Shown here: one piece after another, positions 45,555 to 58,569 of the stretch
Layout of the letters: each line of letters opens with the position of its first letter
Numbering within the stretch: position 1 is the stretch's first letter
Source: Annona cherimola
Lineage: Eukaryota; Streptophyta; Magnoliopsida; Magnoliales; Annonaceae
DNA length: 64,000 nt
Reading direction: 5' to 3'
NCBI GenBank assembly: GCA_030490835.1
Contig: CM059973.1
Coordinates: forward strand, 51,030,008-51,094,007
Program-made: the position numbers and the translations under genes
The notes under the pieces: model-generated
Databases searched by the model: none
What the model saw: the letters and a program-made list of their open reading frames with translations, nothing else
What the model was told of the DNA's origin: nothing

Positions 45555-45754
45555 ATCACTCAAACTCCCAACCGAGAGAACAACACAAATCCACAACCCA
45601 AACTTCAGGACCAAGTCGTCTAAGTTCCCAAAACCCTTAGCTTTCTTGTGAGCCTTCTTCACTTTAAAAAAAAAATTCCAAAGTCTTTAGAAAAAATTCC
45701 TTTCCATCTTCTCACCTTGGATTTAAAGGTAGGAAATTTTATCATACCCCATAT

Positions 45755-46030
45755 GAAAATCTGTAGGAGGTAGATGATTTGAAATGAGGGGTTAAGTGTT
45801 TCACTCATATTTTTTAACAAATTATTTTTATTAAAAAATTCTACTTTACCCAATGTAGATAATCTCTAAGTGGCGAATGATTTAAAATTTGAGATCAAGT
45901 GTTTCTCCTTTATTTTTTAAAAAATTGTTCATTTCATACCAATTGAAAATTTTGCTTTATCCCAAAAATAATCTCTAGGTGGCAGATGATTTGAAATTTG
46001 GAGTTTAAATATTTTCTTTTTTAATCATTC
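45755..46030 (+). repeat. Degenerate ~110-bp triplicate repeat
   Basis: Three units share GATGATTTGAAATT..GTGTTT..ATTTTTTAA-type sequence, with cores near 45773, 45879 and 45985; two are preceded by AATCTCTAAGTGGC/AATCTCTAGGTGGC. Confidence 0.6.
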
Positions 46031-46805
46031 CTAAAACATTTTCGTTTTGGCCAACCCAAACCTCAGTGTCCAAACAAAGTCATTATGTCAACCTTTTGTG
46101 CTTCTAGAACGGAATCGTCAAACCTCACCTAATTTTTACAATTTAAGCAATCAAATCGTGATAGATCTATATGATAAATCCTATTTTTCTTTAGTAAAAG
46201 GTCTCTATGGTAACCTAATGTTGGCATTTCACTCTCACATAGGGAACACACATGATCAGCGGGACCCGCTAGGTGATAGCGACCTATGAACATGCAAATT
46301 TCAAAAGATGGTGTGTTTATTTGCATTAAAATGCTATGGAAACTATCTTCTTAAGCCAGAGTTAGGAAGATATCAGATTTATTGTGATTTGTACATGCCT
46401 AAAACCTCTTAGTAAAACTATTCAAGCTTAGAGCACTCCGTTTGGGCCTATGTCTCTGAACAACCTATGTCGACTCAAAACAGTCTACTCGAGCCTAAAA
46501 ACTTTTGGACCCAATGCCCCTTAATGAGCCCAAAACTCTTCAGCAAGTCTAATTGGGCCCAAACCTTTTTAGTTGACCCACATTGACCTAAACACATCTT
46601 CAACATTCGTTTAGACCCAGTTTTCTTAGTAAAACCACCCAGCTTTCAATTAAGGGGCTTTATGAAGAACACACTAGCCTGCTATGTGAACCCATAGACT
46701 GAACATGGGACACACTGGCTTGTAAAGCTAAATGCCGAAAATGTTGTACGATTGTGTAACTTGGTGACTCCAAATGTTGAGAGCGCACTCATCTTGCTAT
46801 GTAGG

Positions 46806-47603
46806 TGTGAAACCCCAACCTATGTAGGACTCAATGGGATGCATTGAACATATATACATGATTTATATGTGATGAAAATGAATTTTGAATGATTTTTGTT
46901 AATTATGCCACATTTTGAATTAAGGTTTCCATTGGAAACGGTGATTAAAAATTTAATCGCCGGAGCCCAAAATGAATCAGTATTACCCGAGGGGCTTGAT
47001 GAGGACTTAAAGGTGACAATATGTCATAAATAATTATCCTAAAGTATATGGTTTGATTTATGAGAATTTAAAGGATAATTATCAAGTTTAGTGGAACAAT
47101 CATAGAAAATTCATAACTTGACGCCTACAAGGCGGATTTCGATGAAATTTGAAAGGTAAGCTCACAACGGTGGGCCCAATCTTATGAATGGATTGGATTA
47201 AGGGAATCATGATGGGATTAGGATGATAATTAATTATTTTTATCCTCAAATCTAAAAGATAAATTCAATTGGTCACAAGTGGAGTTAGGAAACTCGGTTT
47301 GAGATGAAAATTGAAATTATCGAATAAAATTATGAAATCTATGATATAAATGGAATGGATTAAGCTAATTATCATTATATTTTCTTAATCACAAAAAGAT
47401 GAAATTCATTAAATGCAATTCAAGGTAGGAAGCTTCATGGATGTTGCAATGAGGGCAATTTGGGAAGGTGAAAATGGAATTTACAAAAATGCCCTAGGGG
47501 TTGCTTGAGCACCAAGAAAAGTGGCAAATAAAAGGAGGAAAGAGGGGGAGCATGGGGTTGGACGTTCCAGCAGAGGAGAGAGAGAAGGAGTAAGAGAAAG
47601 AGA

Positions 47604-47685
<82 letters not shown>

Positions 47686-49896
47686 AGAAAAAAGGGAGAA
47701 AAAAAGGAGATTTTCACCAAGGATCAGCTAGGGCACGTCCAACCCAGCAAGGAAGAGGAGAAAATAGGAGGAAAAGGAGAAGGAAAAGAGGAATTCAAGG
47801 CTTGGTAGCAGCTCGGGAAGCTCGGGGCAAAGAATCAACGAAATCGGGTAAGTACCCGTTGAGTTTAAGCCTTCCAATTTCCAAGTTTCCTTCTTGATTT
47901 TGAACCATGATTTAAATTCATAAAATACCTCTTAAACAACATGTTTCAAAGATTAAATATTCTTAGCTAAATGAGTTGATTTATAAAGTTTAATTTGGGG
48001 ATTAATCTGCCCATATTATCCAATCTACCCTCATGTGTAGTAAATCTGGACTTGGAAAGGAAAATATGGAAGAAATAGTTAATGAATGCGTTTTAGTATG
48101 AAAATTTTCGAGAATACTCATAATGTGCTAATTAAATAACGACCCAATTTTAATTATAAAATAATAAGCAATTTGCAAATTAAAAATCCGGAAAAATAAA
48201 AATGAACAGGGTTGCACGGGTGTCAGGATCAGCTGCACCAAATGATTTTTAATAATTTTTATACAAGGAAATTTTTGGCTGAAATGTTTACATGATATAT
48301 AAGAAACATTTAAGATCACACTAATAAAAATAAAATTTATGTTTTTCATGCGTATAAATATACCCCATAATTTACGTGATTTTAGACCATCTAAAAAGGG
48401 ATGCTGCTGTCCAGCAGAGTAAAAATATCAAAATAAATAGAAATAAGAAATTTTTCAAGCTTTTAAATATTTATTTTGGTTAATTAATGTAGTTATTAAG
48501 GTATGGTAGACATTTCAGATCAAAACTACTTGATTTTATATTAATTCAAGATTTTGAGAATTCAGTGTGCCTGAATTCAGCATTATGGACAGCTTAAGGA
48601 ATAAATCAAGATAAATGTTAAATTTCAGGTTTTTGTGATGGAATTTGACTTATAATGGGATATAAACAAGTTATTAGAGGTAAACAAGATTACCCTAAAA
48701 TTTTTTTTTTTAAAGATATGCAAAGGGACGTTCAAGAGGGGTGCAAAGGGTACCCAAAATGTATATGAAAGTTGCTGTTTTGGAAGCAAATAATATATGA
48801 ATTTTAAACATGTGTTAATACCCTAAATTTGAGTTAATAAAAGCATGATTAATTTCTGAAATTTAGGGATTAAAAATCTTTTTGAATTAAGTGTCAAAAC
48901 AGGCGTTGAAATGATGAAAAACGGGTTCTAATGTTGCTGTTTTGGAACCCTATGATGAAAGGGTTATAAATCCGAAATTAAACCATAAATTATTTTTTAA
49001 TTAAGGGGTTTAATCATGCTGGAATTAGAGAAAATTTTCTGTTTTGAGAAATTTTAAGAAACACATAATATATGTGTTGTATGTTGAACATATGTGAAGC
49101 ATATGTGTGAATGGAAGATATGTGATTTATGTGAACTTTCTAAAATGCAAAATATGCATGAGTATGTGATAAAATGCATGAGGAAGTTTCTGTATAAATA
49201 AGGTTTGATTATCTCAAATTTTGATATTTAAGTATTAAGCCTAAGACGTCGAAATGGGCTTAGAATGACCACCGACGCATGAAATGTGAAAAATAGATGA
49301 AAAAATAATAAATGGAGTTAATGAACCTCCATATGATGAATTATGGATGGTTGTTATATTTATGAATGAATACCCTACCTATGGGTTGGGGACATGATGA
49401 GGAATAGATGTTATGATGCACAAGTGAGTGCGATGTATGCATACCCGACTTGAAATTCAAGTGAGTTATGTATGTTGATGGATTATGGGTTGGAAAACTG
49501 AGTTGAATGCAAGAAAAAGAAAGTATATGAATGCTATGTCATTCTGATATGTATAGGCAAAGGCAAAGGGATAAGCAAAACGGAAAGCTAAGCAAGCAAG
49601 GTAAGCAAGCAGCTTTCTAAATGAGTTTTGTTTTAAATGCTTTCCAAGTTGTATAAGGATGGTCATTCCTTGTCTATATGCGTATTGAAATGTTATTTCT
49701 AATGAAAGAAATGATTGCTTACAACTTCGCAATTATGCATGAAATGTGATGAAACATGAATTTATATGATGTTTCGTTAAAATGATGTTTAAAGAGGGAT
49801 GATGCAAAAAATTTCTCTACATGAGAATGACAAGTTCCAGGTTTAAGGGGGTATATGATGCCGGCGTGACTAAAAGTCATGCATAGAATGGAAGTC
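46806..49896 (+). mobile_element. Giant LTR copy F3 (forward, interrupted by F4; remainder beyond window)
   Basis: Begins TGTGAAACCCCAACCTATG, the R3 subtype. It has the conserved leader with donor-like GTAAGT at 47848-47853, a TATA-like AAATAAAAGG at 47526, and a long (AG)n tract. It is cut at 49896 by the 5' LTR of F4, before its palindrome arrays. Non-coding. Confidence 0.85.
47594..47692. repeat. (AG)n microsatellite in the F3 leader
   Basis: About 35 uninterrupted AG units (47611-47680) with impure edges. Confidence 0.97.
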
Positions 49897-52800
49897 TGTG
49901 AAACCCGGACCCAAGTAAGGTATATTTATATACAATCGGCATATAAATATAAATCAAGTATAATTTAGTGGAACTATGAATGATTTCCAATTTCAATATT
50001 GACGATTTATTGCAATTAGGCAAATGATTATGAATGATCAATGTAAGCCGATATGGGTCAATGTGATTAAAGAGGCTTAATGATGATTAGGAATGTTGAT
50101 ATATTGAGAATAATTACCTCATATATTAAGATTTAATCTATGGAGATTATGTTGGTAATTATGGAGTTAAGGTAGCAAATGCTAGAAAATGCGTAACTCG
50201 ACGCCGGGAAGACGGATTAAGATGAAAATTGAAAGGTAAGCACATAATTTTGTGCTTAATCATATGAAAATGATGGATTATGAAAATAATGATGAAATTA
50301 TGGTGAAAATTGATCATCGCCGTCCAAAAATTCAAATGATCATAACTTGAGCTATAAAAGTCGGATTGAGACGAAATTTGAAACGAACGGTTTAAAATTA
50401 TGAGATCTATGGAATGAAAGGCTTGGATTAAGAAAATGAAAATGGGATATAGATTGCACGAAAATGGGTATATAATTATTGATTTTTGTGCACAAAAAAT
50501 CTAAGCTTGTGTTTATGTTAAAGTAAGGTAATTAACTATATGATTAATGGCATAAATGAGGTGTCAAAAGGAGGTAATTACACATGGATTTTATGAATTA
50601 CTTTAATTGATAAATCCATGATAAAATCAAGTGATTAATGACATGATTTAGTGGCTAATGGATTAGCTCAAAAGAGCTTGATATAAGTGGCATGAAATGG
50701 ACGTCCAAATGGGTTGTTTACATGGAATTTTTTATTTTTAAAAATTATAAAATATGTGATTAAGTGAGCTAAATGGAAAGGGTAGTAAATGGTCTTGATT
50801 TTGGATGGATTTGGTGGCACAAAATGACAAAAATTCAATGCATAGGTGACGTTGAAATAATGGACATTAATATGGGAGCAATGGAAAGGTCACGTCCAAG
50901 TGGCTTTTTTGTGATTTTTATTTATTTTTTTAATAGCTAAATTGACCCCTAAATTAGCTCCTAGGTAGGGTGATTAATTATACATTAAATTAAAGCTGCA
51001 ATTTTGTGGAAAAATTGCAAAAAGGGGCAGCTGATGTGGACGTGATTGCGATGGACACAAAATGGACAGCACAGAGATGTGGATGATCATGCTGCATTAT
51101 TTGATTTTTATGATTTTTTAATAGCTAAATTGACTCCTAATTAAGTTATTTATCTAGGGTGATTAAATACCCATCAATTAAAGTGAAAACTAGGTGGAAA
51201 AATCATTCAAAAGCTGCTGCAAGTGGACCCCACCCAAGTGGACAGCTACATGAAGGAAGAGAGGTGCAAGTTCAAAGGCTGCTGTATTTGATTTTTTTTT
51301 ATTTTTTTAAATAATAAAAGTGGACCCCTAAGTAGCCTATTATCTAGGGTGGGTAATTAGCCATTAATTAAAGTCAAATTGTTGTGGAAAAAAATGGTAA
51401 AGTTGCTGCAAAGTGGACGTCCAAACAAGGGGCAGATTTGTGTCCATTAATGAATGGATCTCTGATGATTTTTTTATAAGATAATTACTTAATTTAAATG
51501 GCCCACATTTTGCCATGTCAGCAATAGGGGATAAGCATGTCTTAATCATGCTTTAAATAGTGTGGAAAGTGGGGCCCACAAACTGGAAAATCCAGCCTTT
51601 GCTCCAAGTGCACGTCCATATTGATTTAGGGTGAGGAGAGAGAAAATGCTAAGGAGCAAACCTATTTTCCAGCAGCTTGTGGAGGAGAAAAAAAAAAAGG
51701 AAAGGAGAAGGAAAAATGGGGAGAAAGAAGGGGAACCAAACTAGGAAAAATGGAGTCCAAGTTGATTCAATTCCTAGTAAGTATACCCTTTGATTACGGG
51801 TTGAAAATCATAACTGAAATTTTCTTAAATCCTATGTGATGTTTCTGTTTTGATGTTTAATCATGATTATATGATGATTCATGATTAGATGAATTATATA
51901 AGTTGATTTATAAAGTTTAATTTGGGGATTAATCAACCCATATCATCTAATCTACACTTATGTGTAGTACATCTGAACTAGGAAAGAAAAATATGGAAGA
52001 AACAGTAAATGAATGAATTTTATCATGACAATTTGTGGGAAGACTTATGATGGGGTGATTAAGTAACAACCAAATCTGAGAAAATCAACCTGAACAGGGT
52101 TGAATCGGTGTAAGGATCAGCTGCACCAAATGATTTTAATAATTTTTATACAAGGAATTTGGGGCTAAAAATTTTAAAGGATATATAAGACATATTTAGG
52201 ATCACAATACAAAAATAAAATTAATTTTTTAAGGGTATAAATATACCTAATAATTTACGTGATTCAGGCTGTCTGAAAAGGGATGATGCTGTCCAACAGA
52301 TTGAAAATACTAAAATAAATAGAAATACTAAATATTTTATGCTGAAAATATTTATTTTGGTTAATTCATGTATTATTAAGGTATGGTAGAAATTTCAGAT
52401 CAAAAAAACTTGATTTGATATTAATTCAAGATTTTGAGAATTCAGTGTGCCTGAATTCAGCATTATGGACAGCTAAGGAATAAATCAAGATAAATGTTAA
52501 ATTCCAGATTTTTGTGATGTAATTTAAATTACAATGGGATATAAATAAGTATCATAAATTATTATGAGGATTTAACCTATTAAAGGTGGGTTTTAGAAAG
52601 GATGGAACTTAGGGTTACGTATAAGACTCGATTTCCATGTTTTGATGTTGAAAATGATAAATGGATTATGTGAAGTGTTAAAATGAAAAAAGGTATGGAA
52701 TTATGGTAAAAAGGGATGAAAAAGTTTCGGAATGGTTGAGTAATGTTAATCTTAAATTTTAAGATTAATATATGAGGTTTAACACGTCGAATGTATGTTT

Positions 52801-53091
52801 AAAACAAACGTCGACTTATGAAACATGAAAAATGAATGAAAAATAATAAATGAGGTGTATGAGACCTCATGTAATGATGTATGAATCTTTGTTAGGTGTA
52901 TGAAGGAATACCCTACACATGGGGTACGGAGTGATATGCATCAAATGACGAAAGGCATGATTATATGCTATGCAAATGAAAACCCACTTGAAATTCAAGC
53001 AGTTAATGCATGAAATGAATTATGAGTTGGAAAATTAGGATTATGCAAGCCAATGAAAGTGTTATGAATACTATGTCAATTGTATGTATAG

Positions 53092-53136
53092 GCAAAAGCA
53101 AAGAGAGAGCTAACTTGAGAAGCTAAGGGTGAACAG
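53092..53136 (+). other. F4 exon-like block 2 (45 nt)
   Basis: Between acceptor-like TGTATGTATAG and GTAAGC (53137). The 3' LTR copy is 61831-61875. Confidence 0.5.
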
Positions 53137-54187
53137 GTAAGCAAGCGAACTTTTTAAATTACTGATATTTCCTTACGTGATGAAATGATGATATGCCGAT
53201 GTTTTTATGAATGTTTTACTAGTGGGCAAGCACAAGTTTTGAAAAATGATGGCTTTAATGAAAAGCTTTAAAGTCTGCTTCATAGGAAGTAAGCAACGCT
53301 GTTTAAGATAAATAATTTATCTCGAGTGTTGCCAATGTTAGGAATGCTTTATGTTAATGGATTTGAGAAATTGCTTATGAGTAAGCAAGTTCTCCATGAA
53401 TATAATTTTAAAGGATTTTATGTTTTATGTCAATATTTTTAAGGAATTTGCTTTTAAGTAAGCAAGTTTTTATGATGTTGTTTCAAAAGTATTTTATAAG
53501 AAAAAGAGAATTTTGCCCTTTTTCACAAAACAACAAATGTAAATAACTTTTGAATTTCTCTTATGATGTTTTACAATAAATTATTAAGATTATAAAAGAG
53601 AAAGAGTAATTTTCTATGTCAAGATATTTAATTATAAATGATATTTTAGACAAAGTCTGTATGTTTTGAAATGATATTCGAAAAGTTTTGATTTCCTTTA
53701 GATAAGGAAATCTATGATGAAAATGTTTTCAAAAATGTTTATACGAATATTGTTGAACGAGATTTAAGGATGACCGACCTAATAAGTGATTTTATAAAAT
53801 GATTTAATTTCAAGTTGCTAAATGGCATGCAAAAGACTATGCAATTCCCCTTTATGTAAACAATGGTATAATAGATATGTGGACAATAATATAATTTTTA
53901 GGTTGTGAAGAAGGGGATGGTATAATTGCATAACTTTTGTAAGCAAAAGGCCCTAAAATGGAAACCAAGAAAATATTAGAGAAATATATGGTTTATTTTT
54001 GGAAATCCAAAAGTTTTGAATTTTTTTATTATAACGGTTTTTAAGATGTATTGTTTCTCAAACATTTTAAATGTTTATCAAAATGTTTTACTCAAAATGA
54101 TTTTAAAAGAATTTAAGGAAGGTCATCCTAAAATTTGATTTCAAATGACAGCTTGTTTAAAGTGGGTGCCCTCGCTCTACAAGTTGA

Positions 54188-54350
54188 CACGGACTGCGGT
54201 CTGTGATGTGTTTTCAAAAATAATTTTTAAAAATATAGACTTCGGTCTATAATTTTTTCGAGTATGGATGCGGACTGCGGTCTGTGATCCCGGTTTAAAA
54301 GGACACGGGCTGCGATCTGTGGTTCTTTAAACCAAACGGACTGCGGTCCA
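54188..54350 (+). repeat. GGACTGCGGTC quasi-palindrome array, F4 5' LTR
   Basis: Five units of the same type and order as F1 12981-13180, one unit fewer. Confidence 0.85.
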
Positions 54351-54855
54351 TCAAGATAATGTATGGTGCACTAGTACAAGGAATAAGCCGGTTGTAGAGC
54401 ACGGTCGGGATGGCCGGGGCCCACTCTACATATGGCCAAGTCGCTAAGGGATGACAGGAGGGCAGGGGCGCCCTCCCTGAGATGGGAGCAGGATAAAGAA
54501 AATAGCCGCCTGGTTAGTGTGCTGTTAAGGATTCTCTTCCAAAATGTAGAGTGATCACTTGCTAAGTGTCACTACTGGATGGAGAGAAATGCATTTGCTT
54601 ATGTTTTGCTTTTAAAAAGCCTAAAGATTGGGACATGAAACTATATTTTTATAAAAGTTATCCTAAAGGGAGTTTTATGACTTGGTTACCCTAAAAATAG
54701 GGTGTTTTACACAAAAGTATAAATAATAAGGATGAAAGGAAATATTTTTATGCAAATGCATTTATGAAAATGGTTTATGTATTTTAATTGCCTAGTTTGC
54801 TATAAACAAGCTCCAAGATGGGGATTATGAAAAAAAATTACGTCTAACTTGGTTC

Positions 54856-55349
54856 TGGACATGAGAATGTCCATTTCAAAAAGGCTTAAATGGAAAAGTG
54901 TTTAGGACATGAATGTCCATTGCAAAAGAAAGATATGTCAAAAATGTTTTGAGACATCAAATGTCTCTTGGTTAAAGGAATTTAAGATGAAAAATATTTT
55001 TTGGACATAGAAATGTCTTTTACCGAGAAAGGCTTATGGGTATGACGTTTTTAGGACATGATAATGTCCTTCTCTAGAAAGGATTCATGAGGAAAAATAT
55101 TTTGGATGTAAAACATCCACTAATGAAAGATGATTTTATGTAAATATCTTTAAACATTAGAAATGTTCATATAAGACTAAAGAAAATTAATTAAAGTGGG
55201 TAAAACGTATAAGTTTTGCCTTAACAAGCTCACACGTGGCTTGTAAATGATTTTAAGAATAATGTTTATGAAAAATGTTCAAGGACATGGAACTGTCCTT
55301 ATGAACAAGGATTTTATGATAATATTTTAGGACATATATATATGTCCTC
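54856..55349 (+). repeat. GGACAT..ATGTCC palindrome array, F4 5' LTR
   Basis: About nine units, including GGACATGAGAATGTCC and the terminal AGGACATATATATATGTCCT (55330-55349), whose stem has changed relative to F1 but remains symmetric. Confidence 0.85.
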
Positions 55350-55470
55350 AAATAAAAAAAAATGTTCAAGATGTTTAAGAAAAAGGTTTTAAAGGAAGCC
55401 TTGCCTTAAAACATAAAATTCTTGCTTACTGAGTTGTCACTCACGTTTTGTTTTCCCAAACCATAGACAG

Positions 55471-55516
55471 GTACTGGGAAACTCAAGAGGATGCAAATTT
55501 AAGCAACAAAGGAAAG
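55471..55516 (+). other. F4 exon-like block 3 (46 nt)
   Basis: Between TTTTCCCAAACCATAGACAG-type acceptor and GTACGT (55517). Confidence 0.5.
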
Positions 55517-55963
55517 GTACGTGATGGTAGCCATGTGGACTATAAGGAATGGAATGTGATAACCTGGTTAAAGATCCAAGGTATGTTGAAGTATATATGA
55601 ACTTATTTATAATTATAAAATCTATGTGATTCAATGATTGAATGTATGTATGTGTGGAATGTAAATGTCATTGTAGAAAAGTATGAAGAGATGATATGAA
55701 TAAGATGATGAAATTTATTACAAGTGTATTGCCACTTGTATGATGTATGATGTTGATTGTAAAAAAATGATTGATGAATAATGGTATGAAATGTAAAGAT
55801 ATGAATGAGTGATGTAGCATGTGAAGAAAACGAATGATGATAGAAAAAAAATTTTGGACGAAATTCAATTTAGAACCCGCCGCGTGATCAGGGCTACAAT
55901 CTTGATTCACATTTACCAATCAATAAGGTCTTGAGGTAAGGAAGTTACGTCTCGGTGTGGGGT

Positions 55964-56155
55964 GCCACAGAATTGGTATTAGATCAAGGATTGGTAAACA
56001 GGCATAAGAAGGAGAAAATAAAGGATGATAAAAGGATAGGTCTGATGCCACAGAAGTTGGTATCAGAAAATGGATTGTTAAATAGGCATAGAAAGAAAAG
56101 ATTTAATATCACAGAGATGATATTTTAGCAAGGATTGATAAATAGATATAGAAGA
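55964..56155 (+). repeat. Triplicated LTR-end plus primer-site segment in F4
   Basis: Units near 55964, 56046 and 56107 repeat (TGC)CACAGA..TTGGTATCAG..GGATTGRTAAATAGGCATAGAAG. The second has a better primer match (TTGGTATCAGA, 56057-56067) than the first. Confidence 0.75.
55973..55986 (+). promoter_or_regulatory. Primer-binding site of F4 (initiator Met-tRNA type)
   Basis: TTGGTATTAGATC three bases after the LTR end, two mismatches to the standard TGGTATCAGAGC. Confidence 0.8.
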
Positions 56156-56903
56156 AAAATGGAAAATGATGAAAGAGATAGGTTGAAAATTATAAGACAT
56201 ATACGATATGTATTGTCTTTTACTGTGTGTCATTATGACACAAAGATAGGGCTATTTAAAGAAATGTGGCTAATTTGCTATATTTCATAGTATAAATGGT
56301 ATAAGAACAAAAAAATACATGAAGACAAATGAGGTGAAGAAAAAGGTTGGAGAATCAGATAAAAAGTAGAAAGAAATAGGAACAACTAATGGGTTATGAA
56401 ACCCTACATAGAGACCCCCTAACCTAAGGTAAAATATATGATGAATATGTTTAAGGTGTGACACCACGGCGGTCATATGGAAGGTATCTGGTGGTCATAT
56501 GATAGGCACCAAGGCGCCAACTTTCTAATTGATTGTTGGTTTAGAATTTATGGTTATAATAAAATGACAGATTATGTAGGTATAATCTGTATGTGTAAGA
56601 AAAAACAACCTTATACTATGAAAGACAAAGATAGAAATTAGAAAGGTAGGAAAAAGGGAGTTTCCTTTTAACTCCTATTGTATGAGTTTGATGTTATGAA
56701 AATATTAATGCATTTAATTTCATTCAGATGCTAAGTATATATATGAAAAAGGAAAGGTCATTGATCTTTCTAGAACATATAATTGACTATGTAGAATGTG
56801 AATGATTCTATGATAAGAAATGATATTGATATAATTTTATATGTTACATTCTACAACATGCCTATCACCTTTGTTTTTGAAAAAGGGAAAGACAGTTGCA
56901 GAT
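56156..56903 (+). other. F4 interior, non-coding
   Basis: AT-rich leader region before the gag relic; no ORF of note. Confidence 0.6.
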
Positions 56904-57600
56904 ATGAGTCAACAGGAAAGAAGAGAAGCCAATAGCAAGTTTAAACGACCAGGGGCAGAGAGGACAAGTGAGTCCATGAACTCATCAACAATGGGCTACT
57001 ATGAATCCTGAGTCAAAGGATTTGAGGTGTTACCGCTATAAGAATACCTCACAGGTAGAAAGAGTGAAGGAAAGAATAACTGCATCTGTAAGACGAGCTA
57101 TGCAGTAGGCCACTCGAGATTGCATGGTCCAAGCAGTAGAAGTAATACAAGGCCTTTGGGAAAAAGCCCAACATGACCAATCAGAAGAAGGTAGAAATGA
57201 CGGACCGATACAGGTAATAAATTTTTACCTAGTACCCAAACTTTTAAGAGTTAATAATAGAAAGATAGGAATGAATGGAAAGGTTATTAATGCCTTTCTA
57301 GCTTAGTATCCACCTAAGTTCTCAGATAAATCGGATTTTATTCAAGCTGAGCAGTGGATGATTGAAACCAAGAACATGTTTAAGGTTTGAACATGTAATC
57401 TTATGTAAGGTCCAAGCATTGATTGACAATGCTTATAAGTAATATGAAACCCTAAATGGCTATTACGTCATAATCAAAGAAGGTAATCTGGAAGAATTGA
57501 TAAGAAATATCTTCCAATAGGACATCAGGATGTAACACATGTTGGTAATGAACATGTATAGTCAGGGCAAGGACAACTTGACCCTAAAGATTAAAGAACC
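56904..57600 (+). pseudogene. Ruined Ty3/gypsy gag of F4
   Basis: From ATG 56904 a gag-like sequence can be followed in pieces. One frame carries a stop at 57106-57108, then VQAVEVIQGLWEKAQ, a stop at 57304-57306, then PPKFSDKSDFIQAEQWMIE and a stop at 57388-57390. The PPKF..EAEQW piece is the conserved start of the retrotransposon gag domain. Downstream similarity shifts frame and fades. Gag would form the particle shell; this copy cannot. No zinc knuckle or pol domains were found after it. Confidence 0.75.
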
Positions 57601-58552
57601 TGGTGTAGGAAAAGAAAGGAGTAAGAAAGGTCAACTCAACCGATAGCTATAGTTGATAGAAAATTTCTGCAAATTATTGCAGAAAAATGTAATAAAACAT
57701 GTCTCGTTAGTAAGTATGGAAGAAAAAAAAAGATTCCATATATGATACCGCAAAAGTTGGTATATCATAGCAAGGAATGGTAGATAAATGAAGAAAAATG
57801 AAGGCAAGAATGATTGCCGAAATTCTTCTCAATTTCGATGCGATTGAAAGATAGGTATGAGAGAAATTATTTCTCTACGATATTCATAAGAAATGAGATT
57901 AGAAAAAAAATGATAAGGACCCTTACTGGTTTATAGAAACTAGAAAAGGAGATAAGAAAGAAAATATTTTGGACTGGTTTAATAACCGGTACTCCTATTA
58001 GGTAGTCTACGCTGGTATAACCTAGCTGTAGACATTATGAGATGGGAAAGAAGGAATGGATAGCTTAGCAAAAGTGTCTTTTGCTAAGACATGTATGAAA
58101 TTTCATGTATGAAACTTTATGTGAGAGCAACGTTTGCTCTATGATATAGAATGAATGTATTATGTTGTATATATGAAAATGATTGCTATGGATTTTTATT
58201 TTGTATGAAATGATGAGTAACCTAGATCTTACCCTATGATAAGATGAGAAATTCTATAATTTCTCTATGTATAGTAATAATAGTATGCCTACCATAAGAA
58301 TAAGAGATGGATGGCATAAAGAAAAGAACAATTTCAATGAGATGCCCATATGGGAACAGGGAACAGGAGACAGGAAATAGTAGAGATAAATGATAGGTCT
58401 ATTGAATCAAGGCTAAAAGTGTCATCAAGACAGAGTAGCACAGTGGAAGCGTAGTGAGCCATTGAAGTATTAGAAATGATGATAAGTTATTAAATTATGT
58501 GAGCCTTACCCCCCGATATATGAAATGTAATAGGTTTCGGGACGAAACCTGT
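57601..58552 (+). other. F4 interior, decayed non-coding sequence
   Basis: No recognisable protease, polymerase or integrase. One segment (57745-57790) again resembles the primer-site repeat (AAGTTGGTATATCATAGCAAG). The last bases include the pol-end signature at 58533-58551. Confidence 0.6.
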
Positions 58553-58555
58553 TAT

Positions 58556-58569
58556 AAGGAGGGGAGGAT
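58556..58569 (+). promoter_or_regulatory. Polypurine tract of F4
   Basis: AAGGAGGGGAGGAT immediately before the LTR start TGTCAAACCC at 58570, preceded by the gypsy pol-end signature. Confidence 0.9.

Larger units (their letters stand above)
44335..46805. other. Unassigned island between R4 and F3
   Basis: The only stretch with no match elsewhere in the window. It contains a short - strand frame (44658-44924), a TATA-like site at 45546-45554 and degenerate ~110-bp repeats (45755-46030). It may be original host intergenic DNA or an unrelated old repeat. No gene could be identified. Confidence 0.5.
49897..55969 (+). repeat. 5' LTR of F4 (6073 bp)
   Basis: TGTGAAACCCGGACCC at 49897 to GGGGTGCCACA at 55969. 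Contains donor-like GTAAGT (51777), exon-like blocks 53092-53136 and 55471-55516, the GGACTGCGGTC array (54188-54350) and the GGACAT array (54856-55349). No gene. Confidence 0.93.
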
